Below are positions 26,313-34,917 of a stretch of 64,000 nucleotides of DNA, piece after piece (position 1 is the first letter of the stretch; each line of letters starts with the position of its first letter). The notes under the pieces are model-generated. The model had not been told where the DNA came from and ran no database searches. It saw only the letters and a list, made by a program, of their open reading frames with translations. The stretch lies in contig NZ_JARHUJ010000003.1 in assembly GCF_029223285.1 (NCBI RefSeq), positions 186,001-250,000 on the forward strand, read 5' to 3'. Source of the DNA: Paraflavitalea sp. CAU 1676 (GTDB taxonomy: Bacteria > Bacteroidota > Bacteroidia > Chitinophagales > Chitinophagaceae). Made by a program: the position numbers and the translations under genes.

Positions 26313-27167
26313 CTATTGCAGTGATTTAATTCTTTCTTGACAAATTTTTTCTACAATAGAAATCATCTGCGAAACACGGCTAACCAAGGTAGCAAAATCT
26401 TCCTCACTTACATAAAATCTTGGGCTATACCTGGCTTCAATATATCCCTGTTTCAATAATTCAAACAATCGCTTTTCGTTTTTGTCGGTCTCAGCAGCAA
26501 AGACCTTGTGTAGTTCTTCGGAATGCGTCTTTGCCTTCTTACGCAGCTTCCATAAATTATGAACTTTGGGCTTGTAATCGGTGAAAACAGTCAGGACAGT
26601 ATAATACAAGTTTTCTGCCGCTTGATTCAACTCGAAATCTGCCTTTTTATAATTCCCCCTACTTGCTGCATGTTTGGCATCTATCAAAAACTCACTTGCC
26701 TGTGGAAACCAGATATCAAAATACTCCTGAGCTTTGGCCTTTTTCTCTTCCATCGATAGTACTCTGGGCTCGACAAACTTGACCGTACCTTTATCAAAAA
26801 GAGGTATCCCTTCGTTAATAATATCAACCCAAAAATACTTTCCCCATTCCAGTCCTTCATTGATAAAATCTACACTGTGAATTTCAAGATTGACCGGCGG
26901 TTCAAATTTATCCACCATTTCCAGAATCCTATCTTCCAGCGTATAAGCCCTATCCGAGCTATCTTTGGTCACAACCAGGAAATCGTAGTCAGAAATATAC
27001 TCATACTGCAATCCATCTGACACATAGCGGTCTTCCACGAACTTATTTTTCGCGTAACTTCCAAACAGTATCACCATCTCAGGATCAACGACAGCCTTAA
27101 TGACCTCTACGATCTGCATGATCTCCTGCTGTTTCTTCTCCGGTAGCCGCTGAAAGGATGGTTTCAT
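26313..27167 (-). CDS. Fused nucleotidyltransferase (MNT)-HEPN protein
   Basis: From the ATG at 27167 (MKPSFQRLPEKK) this is a protein of about 284 aa. The N-terminal half is a minimal nucleotidyltransferase. The GS motif is in VILFGSYAKN, and the metal-binding D-x-D is in ISDYDFLVV about 30 residues later. The C-terminal half is a HEPN domain, recognisable by KVHNLWKL and the terminal EARYSPRFYVSEED. MNT and HEPN proteins usually form two-gene toxin-antitoxin pairs in which MNT modifies HEPN. Here both are on one chain, as in kanamycin-nucleotidyltransferase-like enzymes. AT-rich codon use suggests transfer. Confidence 0.82.
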   Translation of the reverse strand: MKPSFQRLPEKKQQEIMQIVEVIKAVVDPEMVILFGSYAKNKFVEDRYVSDGLQYEYISDYDFLVVTKDSSDRAYTLEDRILEMVDKFEPPVNLEIHSVDFINEGLEWGKYFWVDIINEGIPLFDKGTVKFVEPRVLSMEEKKAKAQEYFDIWFPQASEFLIDAKHAASRGNYKKADFELNQAAENLYYTVLTVFTDYKPKVHNLWKLRKKAKTHSEELHKVFAAETDKNEKRLFELLKQGYIEARYSPRFYVSEEDFATLVSRVSQMISIVEKICQERIKSLQ

Positions 27168-27670
27168 GTCTGTTTGGTCCACTTGAATAAGAATTAAAAT
27201 TATTGTCGTCAAATATAGCTCAATCTACTGGATTACAATTCCGTCTTGCACTTCTTATCGCACGCAGTTAAATTACGTCTTTTTTGCCAGAAACTTTACC
27301 CGATCGGCATATACCCGGCCTCAGTTACAATTAGAGTAAGGCTTTCTATCATCCAAGACAGCTTGCATTGCCTGACAGATCTCGTATAAAAGCTGGGGAT
27401 TTACCGCTTAGCATCCAGGTGATAGATCTTGCCATCCGGCCCTGAAAGTCAGACCGGAACCCCAATCCAAAAAAATTGCTTTTTTGCTGCAAATCCGATT
27501 TGATAATCAACAATTACCTTCAGGTAGGCATGAGAGTTTCTTCATGAGCATTTTGTAACTTTGTCCACTAAGACTGGCGGTGTAACTGATTTCATAAAGA
27601 ATGTTGATGCATGGATTTTTAGAATAGACGGCATATTTTTTGAATATCATTTTAATAATTTAGACCGCAT
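27168..27670. other. 503-bp gap with no supported gene
   Basis: No coding frame of protein-like composition is seen. A TAACTTTG match to the Bacteroidetes -7 element occurs at 27556-27563, about 107 nt upstream of the secreted-protein gene at 27671, but no -33 TTTG lies at the expected distance. The region is AT-rich and otherwise without repeats that I could detect. Confidence 0.4.
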
Positions 27671-28255
27671 ATGAAAAACACCTTCTTATCCTATGTTGTG
27701 GTTACAGTGATCACAACCTTCTCACTTACTATACCCGCTTCCGCCCAGGACCAGGATTCCACCGGGGTAAAAGACACTTCAATTGTAATACCCATTGCAG
27801 AGCTACCCATCACGAATGTCAAAGCAACCGGCAATAAGAAAACAAAAACTGTGACGATCTCTATGGATTTTGAAAACCGGCGAGCAGGAAAAGTAGACGT
27901 CTCATTATCCTTCGGAGGATCAGACCAATTTAGCTTTACTTCTGACAAAGGGCGTAAGTACAAAGTACACACCTACTATAATAAACTAACCGATGACAAT
28001 CCTAACCTTGGTTACGAGCGTATATCGTCAATCCAATTTGGAACAAAAAAGTTTGATTTGGCAACACTTCTCGCTCAACAATTGCAGGCAAATGAAAAAG
28101 CTACACTTACAATTCAGGCTTTTCAGTTTGACACCACCAGTAAATCAATTGTAGGATTTCATATCAACTGCTCCCGTTATTATCAATGGGGTGCGCGAGG
28201 AAAAAACGGCAGCGGCATGTATAAAATTCATCACTTGCCGATTGAATGGAAGTGA
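27671..28255 (+). CDS. Secreted protein of unknown function
   Basis: This 194-aa protein has a signal peptide ending near residue 25 (TFSLTIPASAQ). The mature protein is beta-rich (KKTKTVTISMDFENR, then VDVSLSFGGSDQF) and resembles a single immunoglobulin-like or jelly-roll domain. It has no lipobox, no catalytic motif and one or two cysteines at most. It is monocistronic in the ICE cargo. Confidence 0.66.
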   Translation: MKNTFLSYVVVTVITTFSLTIPASAQDQDSTGVKDTSIVIPIAELPITNVKATGNKKTKTVTISMDFENRRAGKVDVSLSFGGSDQFSFTSDKGRKYKVHTYYNKLTDDNPNLGYERISSIQFGTKKFDLATLLAQQLQANEKATLTIQAFQFDTTSKSIVGFHINCSRYYQWGARGKNGSGMYKIHHLPIEWK

Positions 28256-28289
28256 TTTTGCCTCTTCCGCAATAAGGAACTTGTAACAC

Positions 28290-28706
28290 TTATTTCTTCA
28301 ATAAGGGCAGAAATGCCTTAACCAACTCTTGCGCCACCAATCGGCTTTCAATCTCTCTGCAAATGGAATCAAAATTTTGTTGCGTGTTAGCACGTGCTAG
28401 GATTGCCGCACCTGGCATTGATTGGAACTCGTGCAGACATCGAAGAAATCTTCTCGGCAATACTCCGTCCGTGTCTTCGTAATCATGTTGAAACTGCTCA
28501 AAGCTCATGTGGTTAGGCAAATTTATTTGGAAGATTGGTGCCAGGCCATTTGCCAGCATGGTACACACATTCGCGTGTTGTTGCGGTGGCGCATTATTGA
28601 CAACACAATAAAAGTCTGCTAAAACGAGAATGATATCAACAAAATACTCGTTGCTACATCCCTCCAATTGGAAGCCATCATTATCATCGGAATAGTTCTT
28701 TCCCAT
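28290..28706 (-). CDS. Hypothetical cytoplasmic protein
   Basis: This 138-aa acidic, mostly helical protein begins MGKNYSDDNDGF. No motif is recognised. Its 5' end lies 25 bp from the repeat-bearing region upstream of rteC, so it is divergent from rteC and may share its control region. Confidence 0.6.
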   Translation of the reverse strand: MGKNYSDDNDGFQLEGCSNEYFVDIILVLADFYCVVNNAPPQQHANVCTMLANGLAPIFQINLPNHMSFEQFQHDYEDTDGVLPRRFLRCLHEFQSMPGAAILARANTQQNFDSICREIESRLVAQELVKAFLPLLKK

Positions 28707-28731
28707 AGTAGGCTATTTGGTACAGGGATAA

Positions 28732-28850
28732 TACAGCAAATTCTGTGTCAGGTCCGTGTTTGGAGACATACAGCATAAAATATATTTCCGTATACATTTA
28801 TCATAAATCAAATTGGCTTTTCTGCTGTATTTATTTACTTTTCTGCTGTA
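28732..28850. promoter_or_regulatory. Repeated TACAGCA/TGCTGTA sites upstream of rteC
   Basis: The 7-mer occurs four times in 119 bp: at 28732 and 28769 as TACAGCA, and at 28823 and 28844 in the opposite orientation. The last two belong to a 13-bp direct repeat, CTTTTCTGCTGTA (28817-28829 and 28838-28850), exactly 21 bp or two helical turns apart. A further copy, ATACAGCAAAT, precedes the transfer-operon start (30371-30381). This is the pattern of a regulator's binding array between two divergent genes. Confidence 0.5.
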
Positions 28851-28941
28851 GGTAATTGCCTTATTTGACGTATCTGCCTTACGTATTAGCATAGACTTTG
28901 ATGTTATATACTATAAGTAGTGTTTTACCAAACGCCTTGTT

Positions 28942-29820
28942 ATGAAAAGAGGATCAGTGAAGGATAAGGCAGTATTTTACGAAACCCTGGATGCATCCAT
29001 TTCAAGGCAAGAGCTGCGCATGACAGAAACCGGCGAAGGCATGCTGAAAATGGCGGAAGGTATGTTACTATTCCTAAAAGAAGCACTACGCGATCTGAGA
29101 AAGTTTGCTGAAGAAAATACGTTTCTGGACGAGGGGGAAGAAATTGGCTTTTACAAAAAACAATTGCCTGGCATCCTCAGCCATTTCTTTTATTATGTAA
29201 AGATATACTCCCTTGAGCTACGCCTGCTGATGCAGGACGATCCGGCCAGAAAGAAGCTATTGAAGAAAGAAAGGAAGACCGTCGATGAATGGATTAGGAA
29301 AAATGAAGGATTTTTCCGCTATTACAAAAGTGGCACTACTGATTTGGACAATAAATATTTCATGAAGTCCAGTACAGATTTCAAGTTACTCACAGATCCA
29401 GCAAAATGGTTGTTCGACGACCCGTTTATTACTGTACCTGCATACCTGATAGGAGAACTACTGGCCTACGAACGCTATAGAGACTACCTGAATCACGAGT
29501 TGAAATTTTTTGACGAGAAAAAAAAGGCAGGCGCAGGTGACCCCGATGATGGATTGGTTTGGACAGCCACCAAAATGGCGGCTGTTGAAGTACTCTATGG
29601 GTTGTATTCCTCCGCTGCCTATAACAACGGCAATGCGCAGCTACGTCATATCGCAAAAAGAGTAGAAAAACTTACGGGCATTGATCTTGGAAATTATTAC
29701 CGGTATTCACTGGATTTAAAAATAAAAAAGGTGCGCAACCAGTTCCTGAAAAAGATGCTCGATTCCTCCAATAAGAGAATGGATGAGCAAGATGAAAATC
29801 CACGTTCTCATAGTCGGTAA
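28942..29820 (+). CDS. rteC: RteC-type ICE regulator
   Basis: This 292-aa protein matches the RteC family, known from CTnDOT as the activator of the excision operon. The diagnostic segments are the central FFRYYKSGTTDLDNKYF, the later VEVLYGLYSSAAYNNGNA, and the C-terminal LGNYYRYSL followed by a basic helix and RMDE. It has no sensor or receiver domain and no RteA/RteB two-component pair is seen nearby. It is divergent from the gene at 28706 across the repeat array. Confidence 0.88.
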   Translation: MKRGSVKDKAVFYETLDASISRQELRMTETGEGMLKMAEGMLLFLKEALRDLRKFAEENTFLDEGEEIGFYKKQLPGILSHFFYYVKIYSLELRLLMQDDPARKKLLKKERKTVDEWIRKNEGFFRYYKSGTTDLDNKYFMKSSTDFKLLTDPAKWLFDDPFITVPAYLIGELLAYERYRDYLNHELKFFDEKKKAGAGDPDDGLVWTATKMAAVEVLYGLYSSAAYNNGNAQLRHIAKRVEKLTGIDLGNYYRYSLDLKIKKVRNQFLKKMLDSSNKRMDEQDENPRSHSR

Positions 29821-30067
29821 AAAGATCAATCATTTGAGCTGCCTGGGTATCACCTTTTAATGCCTTGCGAATTATGTCGTGTAAGGTAGCCTCCACTTCA
29901 ATTATGCTATTTGCAGCTTTCCGGTAATTCTTCTCAACTTCAACACGATATAGTTTAGTGGCAATGCCTCACGCTCGGTCTGTTTCCGGTATAAATCCAA
30001 ACAAAATGGGAAGGGCTGTTTTAACATCCTTCCGTAAGTCCGGTATATTAAGGTTCAGTTCATCCAT
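29672..30067 (-). pseudogene. Broken gene antisense to the rteC tail (in-frame TGA)
   Basis: From the ATG at 30067 the minus strand reads MDELNLNIPDLRKDVKTALP and continues to Arg-Ala, then hits TGA at 29969-29971. The same frame then continues in protein-like sequence (ATKLYRVEVEKNYRKAAN, then EVEATLHDIIRKALKGD) to a stop at 29672. The 3' part overlaps the rteC coding end. The clean continuation in one frame suggests a nonsense mutation or a sequencing error. The original function is unknown. Confidence 0.5.
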
Positions 30068-30094
30068 TATTCAATAGCATTTCAGTTGTTGAAT

Positions 30095-30238
30095 TTAATG
30101 TTTTGTTGCACCTCCACCTAGTTTTCTCCTAAATACATTATCTCGGTTAGTAATGCGTAGTGTGTCCATATTGTGGACGACGAGCATTCGCTCGGCAATT
30201 TCCCTGGCGGCTATTACCTTATTTCGACCATCCTGCAT
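30095..30238 (-). CDS. Very small ORF or gene remnant upstream of the broken gene
   Basis: This 47-codon frame starts at the ATG at 30238 and has protein-like composition (KVIAAREIAERMLVVHNMD, then TLRITNRDNVF). It ends 27 nt before the broken gene at 30067. Just upstream, a different minus-strand frame reads WELYKMLPDRMMKKFIM and ends in AGWSK, with no open start. Together these look like a decaying minus-strand cluster. Whether the 47-aa product is made is unknown. Confidence 0.35.
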   Translation of the reverse strand: MQDGRNKVIAAREIAERMLVVHNMDTLRITNRDNVFRRKLGGGATKH

Positions 30239-30464
30239 TTTGCACCACCGCCATAATAAACTTCTTCATCATTCTATCCGGCAACATCTTATAAAGCTCC
30301 CACGCCGGTGTATTTACGATTTCCAGGCATCTACAGATTTATTATTGATCGATAAACTGTCAATGCAATCATACAGCAAATAATCTAAAAAAGATTTTCC
30401 GTAGTGTGTCTGTAGTGTGAAATCGCCCCTTCGTTTCTCAGCACTTTTGTTGAAACGAAAGAAT

Positions 30465-30884
30465 ATGATTTCCTGGACAACATATCTCACAGCAGTCGGA
30501 ATTTTCTTAGCGATTTATTACGCGTTCGTAGTGGTTGTTTATTTCCGAAAGGAGCTGTTCTTCCGCCGCAGCCCTTCTACCGCAGGGATGCAGGTTCCAA
30601 ATACATTAATGGCGGCGGACAGCGGGCAGCCTTATATGAACGAGGGAGGTTTTCAACCTGTATCCCTAATAGATGAAATCCATGCTTACATGAATCAAGC
30701 TGCGCATGAAATGCCGATTGATGAGCAGGAACTCATCACCGGCGTCATAGCCGTACTGCAAAAATATCCCACTATAGAAGATTCTTTTTTAAGGCTCAGT
30801 ATAAATGACCTGGTAGTTTCTCTGGCTGAAACCAAGTGCAATGTAGAGATCAGTCCGGAACAGATCGCCCGGTTATGGAAATGA
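30465..30884 (+). CDS. Membrane protein at the head of the transfer region
   Basis: The protein is 139 aa from the ATG at 30465 (MISWTTYLTAVGIFLAIYY). It has one N-terminal transmembrane helix and a soluble C-terminal domain of about 100 residues. The position before traE recalls the small early tra genes of Bacteroidetes conjugative transposons, but I cannot assign a letter. A copy of the rteC-region 7-mer (30372) lies about 90 nt upstream of its start. Confidence 0.62.
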   Translation: MISWTTYLTAVGIFLAIYYAFVVVVYFRKELFFRRSPSTAGMQVPNTLMAADSGQPYMNEGGFQPVSLIDEIHAYMNQAAHEMPIDEQELITGVIAVLQKYPTIEDSFLRLSINDLVVSLAETKCNVEISPEQIARLWK

Positions 30885-30895
30885 TCAGTCGACTT

Positions 30896-30948
30896 GACCA
30901 CCTGCACCCGTGCAGGAGAACCAAGTGCGAAAGATGGTGCGGGTGGTC
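30896..30948. promoter_or_regulatory. Long hairpin between the leader gene and traE
   Basis: GACCACCTGCACC (30896-30908) pairs over 13 positions, with one T-G wobble, with GGTGCGGGTGGTC (30936-30948). The left arm also contains its own 6-bp hairpin (CTGCAC-cc-GTGCAG, 30902-30915), so two folds compete. It begins 12 nt after the stop at 30884 and precedes traE. No T tract of normal length follows, so attenuation or mRNA stabilisation is as likely as termination. Confidence 0.45.
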
Positions 30949-31094
30949 TTTATAAGTTCTTACGTGTGTTGTTTGGGTGTTTGCTAATAGCGCCGCCGTA
31001 GTACTGTGGAGCTTGATTTGGTGACGGATGAGTGTACAGGCGGCGCTTCTTCATGTTGCTGGTTTACCAATCATCAATATAAAGCAAGTGTGTT

Positions 31095-31433
31095 ATGAAA
31101 ATGTGTGGAGTGAATTGCTTTTTAAGCAAAGTGGCGCGTCTATGCGCAGTCTTTTCGTTGTTCGCTGTCAGTGTGTATGCTCAGGTAAATCCCGCCGATG
31201 GATCTGCTGGTATCGAGGAAGCGAATAGTAAGGTACGTGGATACTTCGGGGTCGGCTGTGACCTGATGTATGCAGTCGGAGGCATTTTGGGTCTTATCGG
31301 AGCCGTACGCGTATACCAGAAATGGTCAAACGGGCATCCCGATACCGGATCAACCGCTGCCAGTTGGTTTGGAGCCTGTGTTTTCCTGGTGGTGGTAGCT
31401 ACGGTGATAAAATCATTCTTTGGAATTGCCTAA
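31095..31433 (+). CDS. traE: Conjugative transposon protein TraE (VirB2-like pilin)
   Basis: This 112-aa protein has a signal-like N-terminus ending in SVYAQ and two further hydrophobic helices (LMYAVGGILGLIGAVRVY and FGACVFLVVVATVIKSFF). This is the topology of VirB2/TrbC-type pilins and of the TraE (DUF4134) family. It would form the conjugative pilus or channel subunit. The traF gene follows 11 nt later. Confidence 0.88.
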   Translation: MKMCGVNCFLSKVARLCAVFSLFAVSVYAQVNPADGSAGIEEANSKVRGYFGVGCDLMYAVGGILGLIGAVRVYQKWSNGHPDTGSTAASWFGACVFLVVVATVIKSFFGIA

Positions 31434-31444
31434 TCTACGTAGCG

Positions 31445-31762
31445 ATGCCAGGAAGCGTTTACAAAATTAACAAGGGTGTCAACCGTAGCGTGGAATTCAA
31501 GGGACTGAAGGCACAATACATATGGTACCTCGGCGGCGGGCTGCTGGTTTGTTTGATCCTCTATGTTATCCTGTATATCGTCGGTCTGAATTCCTATATC
31601 TGTCTGGCTATTGTTGGGTCATCAGCCACCTCCGTGTTTGTCTATGTTTTCAAGCTGAACAATAAATATGGCGAACATGGAATGATGAAGTCGATGGCCC
31701 GCCGGCAGGTGCCCCGGTTTGTACGCTGTAAGTCCCGAAAGTGTTTTATTGAAATCAAGTAA
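31445..31762 (+). CDS. traF: Conjugative transposon protein TraF (VirB3-like)
   Basis: The start is at the ATG at 31445 (MPGSVYKINKG, 105 aa), because longer starts lie inside traE. Two adjacent transmembrane helices (YIWYLGGGLLVCLILYVILY and ICLAIVGSSATSVFVYVF) with a short cytoplasmic N-terminus match the TraF (DUF4133) family, the partner of VirB4-type ATPases. traG starts 12 nt after the stop. Confidence 0.87.
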   Translation: MPGSVYKINKGVNRSVEFKGLKAQYIWYLGGGLLVCLILYVILYIVGLNSYICLAIVGSSATSVFVYVFKLNNKYGEHGMMKSMARRQVPRFVRCKSRKCFIEIK

Positions 31763-31774
31763 TGTGTTAAATGC

Positions 31775-34216
31775 GTGAAGATGGAAAAGTGGTTGAGTGA
31801 TGTACTACCTATACTCGAAGTAGAGGAAAATTCGATTATCAGTAAGCAGGGTGATGTTACGGTAGGCTTCCAGGTCTTGTTGCCGGAGATCTTTACTTCG
31901 TCTGCCGACGACCTGGAAGCCATTCACCAGGGCTTTATCAAAGCCATCAGGTTGCTTCCAAAGGAATCTGTATTTCATAAACAGGATTGGTTCACATCCG
32001 ACCAGTATCAGCCAGACAGGGATAACAGTAATGGCTTTCTGCAGGACAGCGCAGACCGGCACTTTGCCGGTCGCCGCTACCTGCGTCATCAGGCGTATAT
32101 ATTCCTGACGAGAAAAGCTGCTGGGCGCAAGGCGGCGAGTTCTCTCTTTAGTAACCTTATCAGGCCAAACTTATTTTCCGAGCAGGTATTGAATCCGGAT
32201 ACCATCAGGGAGTTCGAGGATACGGCTGGGCAATTTCAGCGGGTGTTATCAGATTGCGGCATACAGATGCGGCGTCTTACCAAAGCAGACCTATTGAGCA
32301 CCGGTAAGAAAGTCGGATTAATTGAACAATACATGTTTCTGGCTGAGCAGCCTGATCAACCACTGGTTAAGGATATACAGTTTAAAGATGAGCTCCGTAT
32401 CGGTGAAAAGTACTGTCAGATTTATTCCCTGGGTAGTAGCGATGACCTGCCGCACGTCTGCGGCTCCCGCATCACCTATGAAAAGTTTTCAACCGACCGG
32501 ACCAAGTTCAGTATTGGATTTGCCACGCCACTGGGCCTATTGCTCGATTGTAACCACATCTATAATCAGTATATAATTGTTGGAGACCCGCAGGCCACCA
32601 TGAAGAAAATGGAGAGTAAACGGCTCAGGTTACAATCACTTTCAAAGTATAGCCGGGAAAATGCGATTTCAAAGGAGGCAACAGACGATTTCCTGAATGA
32701 AGCAATCGGCCAGCAACGGCTTCCTGTTACGGCTCATTTCAATATCATCGCCTGGTCCGAGCATAGGAATGGCCTTGTTGATGCCAGAAACCTAATAACT
32801 GGTGCGTTAGCCCAACTGGACGCCACAGCCAAGCTGGAAACTGTCGGCGCACCACAGATCTTTTGGGCAGGCATTCCCGGCAACGGTGCGGACTTTCCGG
32901 CAAACGAGACATTCAACACCTTCGCGGAACAAGCCTGCTGCTTTCTCAACCTGGAAAGTAACTACCGCAGTGATCCTCCCGCATCCAGTGTAAGGTTCTG
33001 CGACCGTTTAACCAATAAGCCTGTATTCATTGATCTTTTTAATCTGCCTCGTTTGACCGGCATATCCAGCAACATGGGTATGCTTATCTGCGGCACTTCG
33101 GGAGGGGGTAAATCGATGACAGCAAACCATATCCTTCATACTTTATACAATCAGGGCGCCCATTGCGTGGTCTGCGATATTGGTGGCAGTTACCGTGGCC
33201 TGTGCGACCTGGTTGGTGGATTTTACTTCGAGTATAAAGAGGATGCGCCCATACAATTCAATCCATTCTACCTGCCGCCTGGTCAGCGTCTCGATACAGA
33301 AAAGAAGGAAAGCCTGAAGTCTTTGCTGGTAGCGCTTTGGAAGCAGGAGAATGAGCACTTTCAACGCTCCGAATATGTCGCATTAAGCAACTCCCTTCAA
33401 GGATATTATCGAAAGCTGGAGCAATACCCTGATCTCGTTCCCTGCTTCAATACGTTTTACGATTACCTGCAAAATGACTACGCGACTGAGTTGGAACAAT
33501 ATAATGTAAAGGACAGGGACTTTGATATTACCAACTTCCTGTACGTCTTACGCCCATATTACCGCGGCGGCGAGTTCCACTACCTGTTAAACGCCGACGG
33601 CAAACAGGATTTGCTCAATCAACCGTTCGTGGTCATAGAAATGGACAATTTGAAAGACCATCCGATTTTATTTAGTGTTTGCACGCTGCTGGTGATGGAA
33701 ATGGTGGTTACAAAGATGCGCCAGTTGCGTGGCCGTAGAAAATGCTTCCTTATAGATGAAGCCTGGAAAGCCATTGCGCGCCAGGGCATGGCAGAATTTG
33801 TAAAATATGCCTACAAGACCATGCGCAAGTTTGATGGCATCCCCGCTGTTGTGACGCAGGAGTTGGACGACTTAATCAGTTCACCGGTCATAAAAGATGC
33901 GATCATCAATAATTGCGATATCAAGATTTTGATGGACATGCGAAAATTTGCCAACAAATTCGATCAGTTGCAATCCGTACTCGGCATGTCCGATAAAGGT
34001 AAAGAGATATTACTGAGTGTAAACCGAGATAACCGGGAGATATATGTTGAGATTGGCGGGAAGATTATGAAAGTATTTCGCAATGAGCTCAGCAGGGAGG
34101 AATATTTCGCATATACAACTGAAGGAAAAGAAAGAGTAAAAGTATTGGAATATGCCCAGCGGTTTGGCAGCATGGAAAAAGGAATTGCCGCACTTATTGC
34201 AGACCATGCCGCATAG
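31775..34216 (+). CDS. traG: TraG conjugation ATPase (VirB4-like)
   Basis: This 813-aa protein is the assembly ATPase of the type IV secretion channel. The C-terminal half has a Walker A motif (GTSGGGKS, about residues 439-446) and a Walker B motif (FLIDEAW, about 658-664). An RQGMAEFVKYAYKT segment and a conserved TQELDDL region typical of VirB4 follow. The first codon is GTG, and the ATG at 31781 is an equally plausible start. It is membrane-associated by interaction with the TraF-type protein. Confidence 0.95.
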   Translation: MKMEKWLSDVLPILEVEENSIISKQGDVTVGFQVLLPEIFTSSADDLEAIHQGFIKAIRLLPKESVFHKQDWFTSDQYQPDRDNSNGFLQDSADRHFAGRRYLRHQAYIFLTRKAAGRKAASSLFSNLIRPNLFSEQVLNPDTIREFEDTAGQFQRVLSDCGIQMRRLTKADLLSTGKKVGLIEQYMFLAEQPDQPLVKDIQFKDELRIGEKYCQIYSLGSSDDLPHVCGSRITYEKFSTDRTKFSIGFATPLGLLLDCNHIYNQYIIVGDPQATMKKMESKRLRLQSLSKYSRENAISKEATDDFLNEAIGQQRLPVTAHFNIIAWSEHRNGLVDARNLITGALAQLDATAKLETVGAPQIFWAGIPGNGADFPANETFNTFAEQACCFLNLESNYRSDPPASSVRFCDRLTNKPVFIDLFNLPRLTGISSNMGMLICGTSGGGKSMTANHILHTLYNQGAHCVVCDIGGSYRGLCDLVGGFYFEYKEDAPIQFNPFYLPPGQRLDTEKKESLKSLLVALWKQENEHFQRSEYVALSNSLQGYYRKLEQYPDLVPCFNTFYDYLQNDYATELEQYNVKDRDFDITNFLYVLRPYYRGGEFHYLLNADGKQDLLNQPFVVIEMDNLKDHPILFSVCTLLVMEMVVTKMRQLRGRRKCFLIDEAWKAIARQGMAEFVKYAYKTMRKFDGIPAVVTQELDDLISSPVIKDAIINNCDIKILMDMRKFANKFDQLQSVLGMSDKGKEILLSVNRDNREIYVEIGGKIMKVFRNELSREEYFAYTTEGKERVKVLEYAQRFGSMEKGIAALIADHAA

Positions 34217-34245
34217 TAATTTATTCATCATTACAATCCACGGTT

Positions 34246-34917
34246 ATGAAAAAAGGAATTGCAGTTTTCCTGCTGTGTGTGGTGGTTACTATATATCCCA
34301 CTAAAAAAAGCCATGCAGTTATTTGGGAGGTCGTCAGAAAAGCGTTGATCGCTGCCATCAAAGCTGCAGACTTAGCGGTGCAACGGCTTCAAAACAAAAC
34401 AATATGGCTGCAAAATGCGCAAAAGACTTTGGAGAACACCTTATCGAAAGTCAAGCTCGATGAGATCTCTTCCTGGGTTGAGAAACATCGCGACCAGTAC
34501 GCGCAGTACTATGACGAGCTCCGCCAGGTAAAAGAAGCGATTTCCGGGTATAAGAAAGTGAGGACAATCATGCAGCAGCAGTTAGCAATCGTTGACGAAT
34601 ACAAATCTGCCCTGCGGCTTTTCAGACAGGACAAACACTTTACTGCCACTGAGATTGATTATATGGTAAAGGTCTATTCCGGCATACTCGATCAAAGCGT
34701 CAAAAACCTGGACCAACTGTTTTTGGTCGTCAACTCATTTAGCACGGAAATGACAGACGGGAAGCGGCTTGAAGTTATAAGCACCGTCAGTAACGCCATC
34801 GACGAGAATCTGACTGATTTAAGGATGTTCAATGCTGAAAATGTCCAGTTGTCGTTACAACGCTCCAAAGATGAAATTGAAGTCAAACGCGTAAAATCAT
34901 TTTATGGCGTACAATAA
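34246..34917 (+). CDS. VirB5/TraI-like conjugation protein (paralogue a)
   Basis: This 223-aa exported protein has a signal peptide (VFLLCVVVTIYP) and is otherwise helical. Its C-terminal half (EIDYMVKVYSGILDQSVKNL) is clearly similar to the corresponding part of the gene at 35547. Members of this family are annotated as TraI-type conjugation proteins in Bacteroidetes and are proposed to be periplasmic, VirB5-like components. The coding end overlaps the next gene by 14 nt. Confidence 0.7.
   Translation: MKKGIAVFLLCVVVTIYPTKKSHAVIWEVVRKALIAAIKAADLAVQRLQNKTIWLQNAQKTLENTLSKVKLDEISSWVEKHRDQYAQYYDELRQVKEAISGYKKVRTIMQQQLAIVDEYKSALRLFRQDKHFTATEIDYMVKVYSGILDQSVKNLDQLFLVVNSFSTEMTDGKRLEVISTVSNAIDENLTDLRMFNAENVQLSLQRSKDEIEVKRVKSFYGVQ

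Noticed and set aside
30153-30383. Plus-strand 76-codon frame
   Set aside because: Its antisense strand has more protein-like fragments (30095-30238 and the broken upstream frame), so the plus frame is probably a shadow.
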